19,854 nt of DNA from CAVBBU01 sp963593765 (GCA_963593765.1 CAVBBU010000031.1:1-19854), one strand, 5' to 3'; shown: positions 1 to 6,989, counted from the first letter of the stretch. Notes: generated by a model not told the origin, from the sequence alone. Translations and numbers: made by a program.

Positions 1-15
1 TTAGAACCGCTGTAA

Positions 16-83
16 GGTGAATTTCGGCGTAGCCGAAAGAGAAGATGCCCTGGGGCACACGAGCACTAGAGTGCGAACGTACC
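16..83 (+). other. Hairpin-rich non-coding module at the window start
   Basis: A perfect 7-bp hairpin (TTTCGGC 22-28, loop GTA, GCCGAAA 32-38) is flanked by GGTGAA on the 5' side and GAGAAG on the 3' side. A second hairpin follows (GCACT 63-67, AGTGC 70-74) with CGAAC after it. The same order of elements (GGTGAA, hairpin, GAGAA, then a GTGC/GCAC-type hairpin followed by CGAA) occurs at 3469-3536. This suggests two members of one structured repeat or RNA family. The left part may be cut by the window edge. No coding potential is seen. Function is unknown. Confidence 0.4.
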
Positions 84-93
84 TGCATAATAC

Positions 94-422
94 GTATGTG
101 CTGCGAGAAGGGCGTACGTTACATTGATGTAGAAACAGAAACAACCTGAGTCTTGGCACATATATGCAGGGATTTAATTGTGCCTAAGTATGTGCTACGA
201 GAAGGGCGTGCGTTAAGCAACGCAAGACACACTTGACCTTTAACAACCTGCTATATTTTGTTTTTTGCCATATAAACATGTTTTACGAACATCCATATGT
301 CCGAACAAAGCGTTGCTCACAGCAAAGCTGTTAATTACAATGCACTGCAAGACGGGTATTTGTTACACAAATATAGACATAGAAACAACTCAGAGCACTA
401 TATTTAAGGATATCTATTTTGT
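94..422. repeat. Three degenerate ~90-bp direct repeats in the gene-free region before parA
   Basis: The best-conserved part is a 28-nt segment at 94-121 repeated at 188-215 with two mismatches. A third, more diverged copy begins near 338 (TGCACTGCAAGACGGG against TGTGCTGCGAGAAGGG). In copies 1 and 3 the motif AACAAC follows at the same offset (46 nt from the copy start), with further matches (GTTACA, TAGAAACA, GCAC-TATAT) as far as 182 and 422. Copy 2 has AACAACCTG at a slightly larger offset. The units are separated by 94 and about 150 nt. Across 1-597 I see no supported protein gene: the 62-codon frame at 265-453 runs through repeat copy 3, has no good ribosome site and resembles no protein I recognise. 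No DnaA-box cluster was seen. The repeats may be remnants of a mobile or structured element. Confidence 0.5.
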
Positions 423-482
423 TACAAATACAAGGCATAAGCAAATAGGATAGTAGAGAGAGCGAATCTGATTTTGCATAAA

Positions 483-498
483 TGTTTCACGTGAAACA
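483..498. promoter_or_regulatory. parS: parS centromere site bound by ParB/Spo0J
   Basis: The 16-bp sequence TGTTTCACGTGAAACA is a perfect palindrome. It matches the conserved bacterial parS consensus (TGTTNCACGTGAAACA in Bacillus subtilis). It lies 99 bp upstream of the parA start codon and ends 2 bp before the inferred -35 element of the parA promoter. It can therefore load ParB and may also allow autoregulation of parAB. Only this copy was noticed in the window. Confidence 0.95.
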
Positions 499-500
499 TA

Positions 501-529
501 TTCAAAAAATCTAGCAAATATGCTATACT
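501..529 (+). promoter_or_regulatory. Predicted promoter of parA
   Basis: The -35 candidate is TTCAAA (501-506), followed by a 17-bp spacer and a -10 TATACT (524-529). A TG dinucleotide at 521-522 gives an extended -10. The leader contains a small hairpin (ATTGCA 547-552 with TGCAAT 562-567). A purine-rich ribosome site, GAGGGAGA, lies just before the ATG at 598. parS abuts the upstream edge, so ParB binding could affect polymerase access. Confidence 0.6.
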
Positions 530-597
530 ACTTAGCATTACAATAGATTGCAGGAGCATCTTGCAATTTCTAACAAGACAAATCAGAGGGAGACCTT

Positions 598-1359
598 ATG
601 GGAAGGATAATTGCGATTGCAAATCAAAAGGGCGGAGTGGGTAAAACAACCACTGCTATTAATCTGTCTGCGGCACTTGCGGAGGCTGGGCAAAAAATAC
701 TTGCTATAGACTTTGATCCGCAGGGAAATATGACAAGTGGTCTTGGCATATCAAAGGAAGAGCTAGAGCATACGGTATATGATTTAATTATGGACGAGTC
801 AGAGATTGGTGATGTAGAGCTAAAGACTGATTATAGTAATCTAAGCATACTTCCAGCTACGGTAGATCTTTCAGGTGCAGAGATAGAGCTCCTCGATTCC
901 GAAAAGAGAGAAACCGCTCTTAAGGATAAGATAAGCAGCATAAAGGATAATTTTGATTTTATTATTATTGATTGTCCGCCATCTCTAAGTCTTTTAACGG
1001 TCAATGCCCTAACTGCCGCTGATTCCGTTCTTGTTCCGCTTCAATGCGAATACTACGCACTGGAGGGCTTAAGCCAAATTATAAAAACTATAGGCTTAGT
1101 TAAGGAAAGACTTAACCCTAATTTAAACCTAGAGGGTGTTGTGTTTACTATGTATGATGCAAGAAATAATCTTTCACAGCAGGTTATAGACAGCGTTAAG
1201 GAGGCACTTGATTGTAATATCTATAATACCGTAATTCCTAGAAATGTAAGGCTTGCAGAGGCACCGAGTCATGGGATGCCTGTCACAGAATATGATCCAA
1301 AATCGACAGGTGCAGAGAGCTATCGCATGCTTGCGGCGGAAGTGATACAGCATGGCTAG
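598..1359 (+). CDS. parA: ParA/Soj chromosome-partitioning ATPase
   Basis: This is a 253-residue MinD/ParA-family P-loop ATPase that works with ParB and parS in origin segregation and, in Firmicutes, in control of DnaA. The deviant Walker A motif KGGVGKTT is at residues 11-18. The Walker A' segment DFDPQGNMTSG starts near residue 38, and the Walker B segment FIIIDCPPSLS is around 121-131. The length is typical of the chromosomal Soj group, which lacks the N-terminal HTH of plasmid ParA. The ATG at 598 has a purine-rich ribosome site and fits the family start. It is the first gene after parS. The parB gene follows after a 197-nt gap, which is unusually long for this pair and holds a large palindrome. 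Confidence 0.96.
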   Translation: MGRIIAIANQKGGVGKTTTAINLSAALAEAGQKILAIDFDPQGNMTSGLGISKEELEHTVYDLIMDESEIGDVELKTDYSNLSILPATVDLSGAEIELLDSEKRETALKDKISSIKDNFDFIIIDCPPSLSLLTVNALTAADSVLVPLQCEYYALEGLSQIIKTIGLVKERLNPNLNLEGVVFTMYDARNNLSQQVIDSVKEALDCNIYNTVIPRNVRLAEAPSHGMPVTEYDPKSTGAESYRMLAAEVIQHG

Positions 1360-1464
1360 GTTTACATAAAGCGGCAAAGCGTTTACGCCTTCTACAGTAT
1401 ATTTTTTACTTTATAGGAAAGTGCGTCCTATGAAGTAAAAAAACGCTCCATCAAATAGTAAACC
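1359..1464. repeat. Nested imperfect palindrome between parA and parB
   Basis: The core is a 17-bp stem (1402-1418 with 1426-1442, one T-G wobble) around a 7-nt loop. Outside it, AGCGTTT (1378-1384) can pair with AAACGCT (1441-1447), in competition with the base of the core stem. GGTTTAC (1359-1365) can pair with GTAAACC (1458-1464). The arms are asymmetric: the left arm has about 17 extra bases. The core stem begins with T6 and ends with A6, the reverse of an intrinsic terminator on either strand. Possible explanations are a small palindromic repeat (MITE-like) or an mRNA structure that affects parB translation or message stability. Confidence 0.6.
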
Positions 1465-1556
1465 TCACTTTAGATTTATTTGAAAAGGCTACATTTCCCA
1501 GTAACAAATATATACAAAACCTACGAAAGGCGGATATCTATCCGAGAGTATTAAAA

Positions 1557-2510
1557 ATGGCAACAGGTAAAAAAACAAACAGAGGCTTAGGAAAAGGGCT
1601 TGGTGCACTTTTTGCAGATACAAGTGTATCAAAAAATCCGACAGCCAAGGCAGAACCTACAGGTGGCAATGAAGATAAAACCACAACAGATGATAAGCAA
1701 AAATCAGGCGAGGCTATTGTCAGCATTGCCCTCGTCGTTCCTAACGCAGGTCAGCCGCGAAAGGAATTTAATAAGGAGCTGCTTGATGAGCTTACAGAAT
1801 CTGTAAAGCAATATGGCGTTTTGCAGCCGCTTATAGTTAAAAAGAAGGGAACTACATATGAGATTATAGCCGGCGAGAGAAGATGGAGAGCCGCTCAGGC
1901 TGCAGGACTTAAGGAAATTCCTGTTGTTATCAGAGATTATTCAAAGCAAGAGGCTATGGAAATTTCTATAATTGAAAATGTTCAAAGAGCCGACCTTAAT
2001 CCTATAGAGGAAGCAAAGGCATATAGCATGCTTATGAATGATTATAATCTAACGCAGGAGGATGTGGCGGCTAAGGTTTCAAAAAACAGAGCAACTATAG
2101 CAAATACGCTTAGACTCCTAAAGCTAGATGACGAGGTTCAAAACATGATGATAGAGGGAGTGCTTACATCGGGACATGCAAGAGCACTTCTTTCTATAGA
2201 AGATAAGGATAAACAAAGAGAGCTTGCGCGTGAGGTAGTTGATAAAAATCTTAGTGTTAGAGAAATTGAAAAATATATAAAGCAGCTAAAGACAGCTCCA
2301 AAGGCTAAAAAGAAAAAGGATGAGGATAAGTCGCTTGATATATATTACAACCAGTATGAGGATAAGCTAAGAAGCAAGCTTGGAACAAAGGTACATATTA
2401 ACCGCAAGGATAAAAACAAGGGACGTATAGAGATAGATTATTATTCGACTAGTGAATTAGAGCGTATTATGGATCTTATAGATTCTATATCCGGAGGCAG
2501 ATATGAATAG
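1557..2510 (+). CDS. parB: ParB/Spo0J CTP-dependent partition protein
   Basis: This is a 317-residue ParB-family protein that loads on parS, spreads as a CTP-dependent clamp and recruits SMC. The N-terminal motif RGLGKGLGALF (9-19) is the short basic segment that stimulates the ParA ATPase. It is followed by a low-complexity linker rich in K, T, D and E (about 22-52). The CTP-binding segments GERRWR (106-111) and ENVQRADLNP (140-149) are present, as is an HTH with LTQEDVAAKVSKNRATIANTL (about 165-185). A basic region and a C-terminal dimerisation domain follow. The ATG at 1557 gives the expected N-terminus, but its ribosome site is weak (GAGAG at 1544-1548), so parB translation may depend on upstream structure. 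The 3' end overlaps the next gene by 8 nt. Confidence 0.96.
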   Translation: MATGKKTNRGLGKGLGALFADTSVSKNPTAKAEPTGGNEDKTTTDDKQKSGEAIVSIALVVPNAGQPRKEFNKELLDELTESVKQYGVLQPLIVKKKGTTYEIIAGERRWRAAQAAGLKEIPVVIRDYSKQEAMEISIIENVQRADLNPIEEAKAYSMLMNDYNLTQEDVAAKVSKNRATIANTLRLLKLDDEVQNMMIEGVLTSGHARALLSIEDKDKQRELAREVVDKNLSVREIEKYIKQLKTAPKAKKKKDEDKSLDIYYNQYEDKLRSKLGTKVHINRKDKNKGRIEIDYYSTSELERIMDLIDSISGGRYE

Positions 2511-2985
2511 TGAATATATACTTATTGCGGTTATTGCTTTAGAGGTAGTGCTTATTGGAATTATTATATTTGGATTTTGCAAATACAAAAAGCTTTTTCG
2601 TGCATATGATAGATTTATGCGTGGCAAGGCGGCTGAGGATTTGGAAGAGGTTATATATGGCATTGAGGATCAGATCAAGGCACTAAAGTCTGAGGACAGA
2701 GCAAACAAGGATGCCATCAGAGTATTAAATAAAAATTTCAGAGCATCATATCAAAAGTTTGGCATAGTAAAATACAATGCATTCAAGGGCATGGGCGGAA
2801 ATCTAAGCTTTGCAAGTGCACTACTCGACTACACAAACACAGGCTTTATACTTAATTCAGTTCACTCAAGAGAGGGCTGCTATGTATATATAAAAACTGT
2901 AGATTGCGGAAAGACTGAGGTAGTGCTTGGAGCAGAGGAAAGAGAAGCTCTTGAAAAGGCACTTGGATATGTAAAGCAGGACTAG
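2503..2985 (+). CDS. DUF4446 family membrane-anchored protein
   Basis: This is a 160-residue protein with one strongly hydrophobic N-terminal segment (about residues 5-28) followed by a basic KYKK and a soluble domain. The soluble part has a charged, probably helical stretch (about 42-80) and then a conserved-looking core with GIVKYNAFKGMGGNLSFA and LNSVHSREGCYVYIK. These features match DUF4446, a family of unknown function commonly found next to parAB in Clostridia. The start overlaps the parB end by 8 nt, so the two are probably translationally coupled. A role at the membrane in segregation or sporulation is only suggested by gene neighbourhood. Confidence 0.85.
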   Translation: MNSEYILIAVIALEVVLIGIIIFGFCKYKKLFRAYDRFMRGKAAEDLEEVIYGIEDQIKALKSEDRANKDAIRVLNKNFRASYQKFGIVKYNAFKGMGGNLSFASALLDYTNTGFILNSVHSREGCYVYIKTVDCGKTEVVLGAEEREALEKALGYVKQD

Positions 2986-2991
2986 AAAAAC

Positions 2992-3020
2992 CTTGTAGTG
3001 GCTCATGCAGCCGTAACAAG
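2992..3020 (+). other. Hairpin after the DUF4446 gene
   Basis: Twelve-nt arms (2992-3003 and 3009-3020) pair at all but one position if G-T wobbles are allowed, around the loop CATGC. No run of T follows. It is therefore a weak or Rho-assisted terminator at best, or a processing structure, between the par genes and the Dabb gene. Confidence 0.3.
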
Positions 3021-3083
3021 AGTTCTTCGCAAACATTCATAAAAGTATCGAATCAATTATAAAAATAGAAAAGAGGAAAAGGT

Positions 3084-3401
3084 ATGGTTAAACATATTAT
3101 TCTTTGGAAGCTAAAGGAAGAATATTCCGGAGAAGAAATTAAGAGAATAAAGGCTGGAATAAAGGAAGGTCTTGAGGGCTTAGTAGGTAAGGTTCCGGGA
3201 CTTAAGGAGGTACATGTATATACAGAGGGCTTAGGAAGCTCAAACATGGATCTAATGCTGGATACTACGCTAGAAAGCCCTGAGGCACTAAAAGGATATG
3301 CAGTGCATCCGGCACATGTTGAGGTAGCGGACAGCAAGGTAAGACCATATACTCAGGTTCGAAGCTGCTTTGACTATGATGTTGATATTACAGTGTCATA
3401 A
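3084..3401 (+). CDS. Dabb (stress-responsive alpha/beta barrel) family protein
   Basis: This is a 105-residue single-domain protein. It begins MVKHIILWKLK and contains GKVPGLKEVHVYTEG, MDLMLDTTLESPEALKGYAVHPAHVEVA and a C-terminal VRSCFDYDV. This is the typical pattern of the Dabb ferredoxin-like fold: an N-terminal V-x-H strand, a dimer of alpha/beta barrels and a conserved HP-x-H. Biochemical function is generally unknown. The ribosome site is strong (GAGGAAAAGG, 3073-3082), directly before the ATG. Its stop codon lies inside the left arm of a large inverted repeat, so its message could end in that hairpin. It has no evident link to the par genes or to the sugar cluster. Confidence 0.85.
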   Translation: MVKHIILWKLKEEYSGEEIKRIKAGIKEGLEGLVGKVPGLKEVHVYTEGLGSSNMDLMLDTTLESPEALKGYAVHPAHVEVADSKVRPYTQVRSCFDYDVDITVS

Positions 3402-3455
3402 GTACTTTCTCCCATGACATGCTTGCATGCCAGTGGGAGAAAGTATTTATGACAC
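3393..3455. repeat. 22-bp-stem inverted repeat overlapping the Dabb stop codon
   Basis: The arms 3393-3414 and 3434-3455 are complementary over 22 nt with one G-T wobble, around a 19-nt loop that contains GCATGC. The left arm includes the last codons and the TAA of the Dabb gene. No T-tract follows the right arm. The stem is long enough to block 3' exonucleases or act as an orientation-independent terminator. It may instead be the terminal palindrome of a small mobile repeat whose body is 3456-3545. Confidence 0.75.
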
Positions 3456-3457
3456 GC

Positions 3458-3543
3458 CCCTCAATGAGGGTGAAGCTGGGTGTAAGCCCAGCGAGAACCC
3501 GAATTGAGGGAGGATTGTGGGAGTGCAAAGCACGAAACAATCC
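3458..3543 (+). ncRNA. Putative structured RNA leader or repeat before the polysaccharide cluster
   Basis: Several perfect stems nest here. CCCTCAAT (3458-3465) pairs with ATTGAGGG (3503-3510) and encloses GCTGGG (3475-3480) / CCCAGC (3487-3492). GGATTGT (3512-3518) pairs with ACAATCC (3537-3543) and encloses GTGC (3523-3526) / GCAC (3530-3533). An alternative local hairpin, CCCTC-AAT-GAGGG (3458-3470), excludes the first long stem. GGGT (3468-3471) can also pair with ACCC (3497-3500), leaving a GAA/GAGA internal loop. A frame stays open through this region, but the translated peptide is not part of any glycosyltransferase I know. I matched it to no named riboswitch class. A similar module is at 16-83. 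Confidence 0.45.
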
Positions 3544-3567
3544 GTGTAATTATGAAATAAAGTATTC

Positions 3568-3574
3568 TAAGGAA
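3568..3574 (+). promoter_or_regulatory. Ribosome binding site that fixes the glycosyltransferase start
   Basis: TAAGGAA lies 6 nt before the ATG at 3581. This supports starting the protein there rather than at the in-frame ATG at 3419, which lies within the large inverted repeat. Confidence 0.7.
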
Positions 3575-3580
3575 CCTTAC

Positions 3581-4762
3581 ATGGAAAACAAAAAAAGCTG
3601 TTTGCTAATCCTGCCTAGAGCGATATACCCGACTGTATGCGGATATGCAATAAAAAATAAAAATCTTATAGAGATACTTTCAAAGCAGTACAAGCTTACA
3701 GTAGTTGTAATTAGCAGAAGTCCTATAGGAAGTAAGGAAGAAGGCTTTTATAAGGCACATACAGACAGCTATATAAATTATATATTGCCAAAATATAAAA
3801 GTATATTAGGAGCGTTTAAGTCGCTGCCAAGCAGCAAGCCCTTGCAGGTAGGATATTATTATGATAAAGGGCTGCAACGCATTATAGATAATATCGCAAA
3901 GGATACCGACATACTTATATCAGCACTTATAAGAACAAGAGAATATCTAAGTAAGTGGGAGAGTGCAGGGAAGATTATCGTATTTGATATGGTAGATTCC
4001 ATAGGCTTAAACTACAGCAGCTCAAAAAACAAAACCAAGTCGCTATTTTGGAAATTCATATACAGCATAGAAAGCAAAAGACTGCTTGAGTATGAAAAAA
4101 AATATATTAAAAGAAGCAGCATAACCTATCTTTTTAATGAAAAGGAACAGGAATATTTTAAGGCATATGGAAGGGTATACTGCCTGCCGCATGGAGTAGA
4201 CGAGAGGCTGTTTGAGTATAATAAGACAGATGATAAATATAAAAATTCTGTAGTATTTATGGGTAAGATGGATTACCAGCCAAACATAGACGCCGCCATG
4301 TGGTATATGGAAAATGTACATACGAGGATAGGAGATAAAATTCCCTTTATAATAGTTGGTGCATATCCATCAGAGGATATATTAAGGCTTGCAAAAAAAC
4401 TGGGCAATGTAACCGTAACAGGATATGTTGACGATCCCTATATATATGCCAGCTCAGCACTGCTTCTTGTAGCACCTATGCAAACCGGTGGTGGAATACA
4501 AAATAAGATACTTGAGGGTATGGCGCTTGGCAAAATCAATATAATTTCAAACCTGTCAGCGATAGCCTTTAAGGGTGCATTAGACAAAAAGGAATTCATA
4601 ATTGCCGATACGCCAGATGAATATATAAATGCAATATTAGATATAAAAGAAAATAAAGACAGCTATAAATATATAGAGATAAATGCAAGAGAATTTATAA
4701 AAGCTAATTATACATGGAAAAGCTACGCTAAGGGATATATAGAGCATATAGAGGATAATTAA
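3581..4762 (+). CDS. GT4-like (GT-B fold) glycosyltransferase
   Basis: This is a 393-residue protein with two Rossmann-like halves. The N-terminal half starts CLLILPRAIYPTVCGYAIKN, the acceptor-side glycine-rich loop seen in sugar transferases of this type. The C-terminal half contains LPHGVDERLF (about 202-211), VVFMGKMDYQPNIDAAMWY (224-242), VTGYVDDP and GGGIQNKILEGMALG (303-317). The last matches the donor-binding E-x7-E-type region of GT4 and related families. No signal peptide or membrane segment is seen, so it probably acts at the inner face of the membrane. Donor and acceptor cannot be assigned. The start at 3581 is preferred over an in-frame ATG at 3419 because of the ribosome site and because the extra 54 residues come from hairpin sequence. 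It opens the sugar-nucleotide cluster. Confidence 0.85.
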   Translation: MENKKSCLLILPRAIYPTVCGYAIKNKNLIEILSKQYKLTVVVISRSPIGSKEEGFYKAHTDSYINYILPKYKSILGAFKSLPSSKPLQVGYYYDKGLQRIIDNIAKDTDILISALIRTREYLSKWESAGKIIVFDMVDSIGLNYSSSKNKTKSLFWKFIYSIESKRLLEYEKKYIKRSSITYLFNEKEQEYFKAYGRVYCLPHGVDERLFEYNKTDDKYKNSVVFMGKMDYQPNIDAAMWYMENVHTRIGDKIPFIIVGAYPSEDILRLAKKLGNVTVTGYVDDPYIYASSALLLVAPMQTGGGIQNKILEGMALGKINIISNLSAIAFKGALDKKEFIIADTPDEYINAILDIKENKDSYKYIEINAREFIKANYTWKSYAKGYIEHIEDN

Positions 4763-4835
4763 AAAGCTTGTTTTAATTTTAACAATAATAGAATACAATA
4801 TAAGGATATGAGGCATACAAAAGGAAAAATTTAGG

Positions 4836-5906
4836 ATGAAAAAAACGGCACTTATTATGGCAGGTGGCAGGGGTGAGAGGTTTTGGCCACGCAGCAGAAA
4901 AAATCTTCCAAAGCAGTTTCTGTCACTTACAGGTGACGGAAAAACTATGATACAGCTTACAGTAGAAAGACTATTACCTATTATAGCTTATAGCGACATC
5001 TATATAGCAACTAATAAGGACTATAAGGATTTAGTAAAAAAGCAGCTCCCAGATATACCAGAGGAAAATATAATCTGCGAGCCTGTTAGCAAAAATACAG
5101 CCCCATGTATAGGATTAGGTGCTGTGCGTATAGCTAAAAAGTATGATGATGCTATTATGTATGTGCTTCCGTCGGATCATCAGATTAGATTTAATCAGAT
5201 GTTTCTAACTACATTAGAGGATGCAGCTATGCTAGCTGAGGATGGGAAAACTTTAGTAACCATAGGCATTAACCCCGAGTATCCGGAGACGGGCTATGGA
5301 TATATTAAATTTGATCCAAGTAGTACAAAGGGCAGAGGCTATAAGGTAGAGAGATTTGTAGAAAAGCCAAGCCTTGAGCTTGCAAAGGAATATATAGCTA
5401 CAGAGGAATATCTTTGGAATTCAGGAATGTTTACATGGAAGGTATCCTCTATATTAGATAATATAAATAATTTTATGACTGATACCTACGACTCACTTAT
5501 GCGAATACAAGATGCCATAGGCACAGAGGACGAGGAGAATGTTCTTAAAAAGGAATTTGATAATATAAAATCAGAGTCTATAGATTATGGAGTTATGGAG
5601 AAGGCAAGAGATATTTATGTAATACCTGGCAGCTTTGGCTGGGACGATGTAGGCTCTTGGATTTCGCTTGAAAGACTGCAAAAAAGCGATAAGCAGGGTA
5701 ATATAATTTCGGGGGATGTTATAGCAGTTGATACAAAAAAGTGTATTGTACAGGGAATAGATAAATTAATAGCAACTGTCGGAATAGAGGATATGATAGT
5801 AGTTGATACTAAAGATGCACTTCTTATTTGTCACAGAGAACATACAGGAGATATAAAAAAGGTTATAGAGAATTTTAAAATAAACAATCGCAATGAGTAT
5901 TTATAA
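4836..5906 (+). CDS. manC: Mannose-1-phosphate guanylyltransferase
   Basis: This 356-residue enzyme is predicted to join GTP and alpha-D-mannose 1-phosphate to GDP-mannose. The nucleotidyltransferase signature GGRGERFWPRSRKNLPKQF is at residues 10-28. Further family motifs are EPVSKNTAPCIGLGA, VLPSDHQI, TGYGYIKF, FVEKPSLELA, LWNSGMFTW and PGSFGWDDVGSW. It is the short single-domain form and lacks the C-terminal cupin phosphomannose isomerase domain of ~480-residue ManC/AlgA, so mannose-6-phosphate must come from a separate isomerase. AAGGA at 4821-4825 precedes the ATG. The 73-nt gap after the glycosyltransferase is AT-rich and could hold a promoter, but no convincing -35/-10 pair was found. 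Its product feeds the next gene, gmd. Confidence 0.93.
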   Translation: MKKTALIMAGGRGERFWPRSRKNLPKQFLSLTGDGKTMIQLTVERLLPIIAYSDIYIATNKDYKDLVKKQLPDIPEENIICEPVSKNTAPCIGLGAVRIAKKYDDAIMYVLPSDHQIRFNQMFLTTLEDAAMLAEDGKTLVTIGINPEYPETGYGYIKFDPSSTKGRGYKVERFVEKPSLELAKEYIATEEYLWNSGMFTWKVSSILDNINNFMTDTYDSLMRIQDAIGTEDEENVLKKEFDNIKSESIDYGVMEKARDIYVIPGSFGWDDVGSWISLERLQKSDKQGNIISGDVIAVDTKKCIVQGIDKLIATVGIEDMIVVDTKDALLICHREHTGDIKKVIENFKINNRNEYL

Positions 5907-5951
5907 ATATTTATAATATACAAAAATTGATATTAAATGAGGATGAGGATA

Positions 5952-6989
5952 ATGAAAAGGGCATTAATCACAGGAATTACAGGGCAGGACGGATCATACC
6001 TTGCAGAATTCTTATTAGACAAGGGCTATGAGGTGCATGGAATAATTAGAAGATCCTCTGTACCAACCACGCAGAGAATAGAGCATATACTTGACAGACT
6101 TACTATACATGAGGGAGATATGTCAGATTCGGCGAGTATAATAAGAATTATAGCAAGAGTTAAGCCGGATGAGATATATAATCTTGCAGCCCAAAGCCAT
6201 GTACAGGGAAGCTTTGATGTTCCGGAATACACAGGTGATGTAGATGCGTTAGGCGTTCTCCGTATACTGGAGGCGGTACATACGTTAGGCTTAGAAAAAA
6301 AGGCAAAGGTATATCAGGCATCTACGTCAGAGCTTTACGGAAAGGTAGAGGAGTGCCCGCAAAGTGAAAAAACAGCTTTTCACCCTTATAGCCCATATGC
6401 TGTAGCTAAGCAATATGGCTTTTGGATGGTTAGAGAATATAGAGAAGCCTATAATATATTTGCGGCAAATGGAATACTCTTTAATCATGAATCAGAAAGA
6501 AGGGGAGAAAATTTTGTAACACGAAAGATTACTAGAGCAGTAGGCAGGATAGCATGCGGACTTCAGGATCATATAGAGCTTGGTAATTTGGATTCTAAAA
6601 GAGACTGGGGATATGCTAAGGATTATGTAGAATGTATGTGGCTTATACTTCAGCAGGATCAGCCTGATGATTTTGTTATAGCAACCGGAGTCCAGCATAC
6701 AGTTAGAGAATTTGCAGAGCTCGCATTCAAATATATAGGCATAGAGCTTGAATGGAAGGGAGCTGGAATAGACGAAAAGGGCTATGATAAAAAGACAGGA
6801 AAGATGTTAGTCTGTGTAAATGAAAAATGGTATAGGCCTACAGATGTAGTTAATCTTCTTGGAGATCCAACTAAGGCTAAGACTGTTCTTGGATGGAATC
6901 CGCAAAAAACCAGCTATGAGGCGCTTTGCAGTATTATGGCAGAGCATGATCTAAAGCTTGCAAGAGAAGAAGCTGCTAGAAAAGGTTAA
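5952..6989 (+). CDS. gmd: GDP-mannose 4,6-dehydratase
   Basis: This 345-residue extended short-chain dehydrogenase converts GDP-D-mannose to GDP-4-keto-6-deoxy-D-mannose. The NAD(P)-binding motif GITGQDG is at residues 8-14. RRSS and TTQRIEH follow, which are the NADP phosphate contacts typical of Gmd. The catalytic segment STSELYGK and the YSPYAVAK (Tyr-x3-Lys) pair are present, as are RRGENFVTRKIT and GNLDSKRDWGYAKDYV. In-frame ATGs exist at 5937 and 5943, but AGGA at 5940-5943 sits 8 nt before the ATG at 5952 and nothing suitable precedes 5937, so 5952 is chosen. The partner epimerase/reductase Fcl is encoded on the other strand at 15624-16568. The next gene starts about 40 nt after the stop. 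Confidence 0.95.
   Translation: MKRALITGITGQDGSYLAEFLLDKGYEVHGIIRRSSVPTTQRIEHILDRLTIHEGDMSDSASIIRIIARVKPDEIYNLAAQSHVQGSFDVPEYTGDVDALGVLRILEAVHTLGLEKKAKVYQASTSELYGKVEECPQSEKTAFHPYSPYAVAKQYGFWMVREYREAYNIFAANGILFNHESERRGENFVTRKITRAVGRIACGLQDHIELGNLDSKRDWGYAKDYVECMWLILQQDQPDDFVIATGVQHTVREFAELAFKYIGIELEWKGAGIDEKGYDKKTGKMLVCVNEKWYRPTDVVNLLGDPTKAKTVLGWNPQKTSYEALCSIMAEHDLKLAREEAARKG

Noticed and set aside
265..453. A 62-codon open frame upstream of parS
   Set aside because: It crosses the third degenerate repeat copy, has no good ribosome site, is rich in residues expected from random A/T-rich DNA and resembles no known protein.
1..597. Replication origin (oriC) next to parAB
   Set aside because: No cluster of TTATCCACA-like DnaA boxes and no dnaA, dnaN, gidA or rpmH gene was seen, although parAB is often near oriC in Bacillota.
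1402..1442. Intrinsic terminator between parA and parB
   Set aside because: The stem is flanked by T6 on the left and A6 on the right, which gives no 3' U-tract on either strand.
3035..3063. Promoter with a TATAAA -10 before the Dabb gene
   Set aside because: The implied transcription start would lie only a few bases before the ribosome site, and the -35 is poor; such motifs are expected by chance in A/T-rich DNA.
3458..3543. Assignment to a named riboswitch, group II intron domain or TnpB guide RNA
   Set aside because: Some stems and GAGAAC-type flanks look reminiscent, but the conserved core sequences of those classes could not be matched, and no transposase or intron protein is nearby.
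3419..3580. A 54-residue N-terminal extension of the glycosyltransferase
   Set aside because: The frame is open, but it begins inside the loop of a large inverted repeat and is made of hairpin sequence. A proper ribosome site and a family-like N-terminus occur at 3581.
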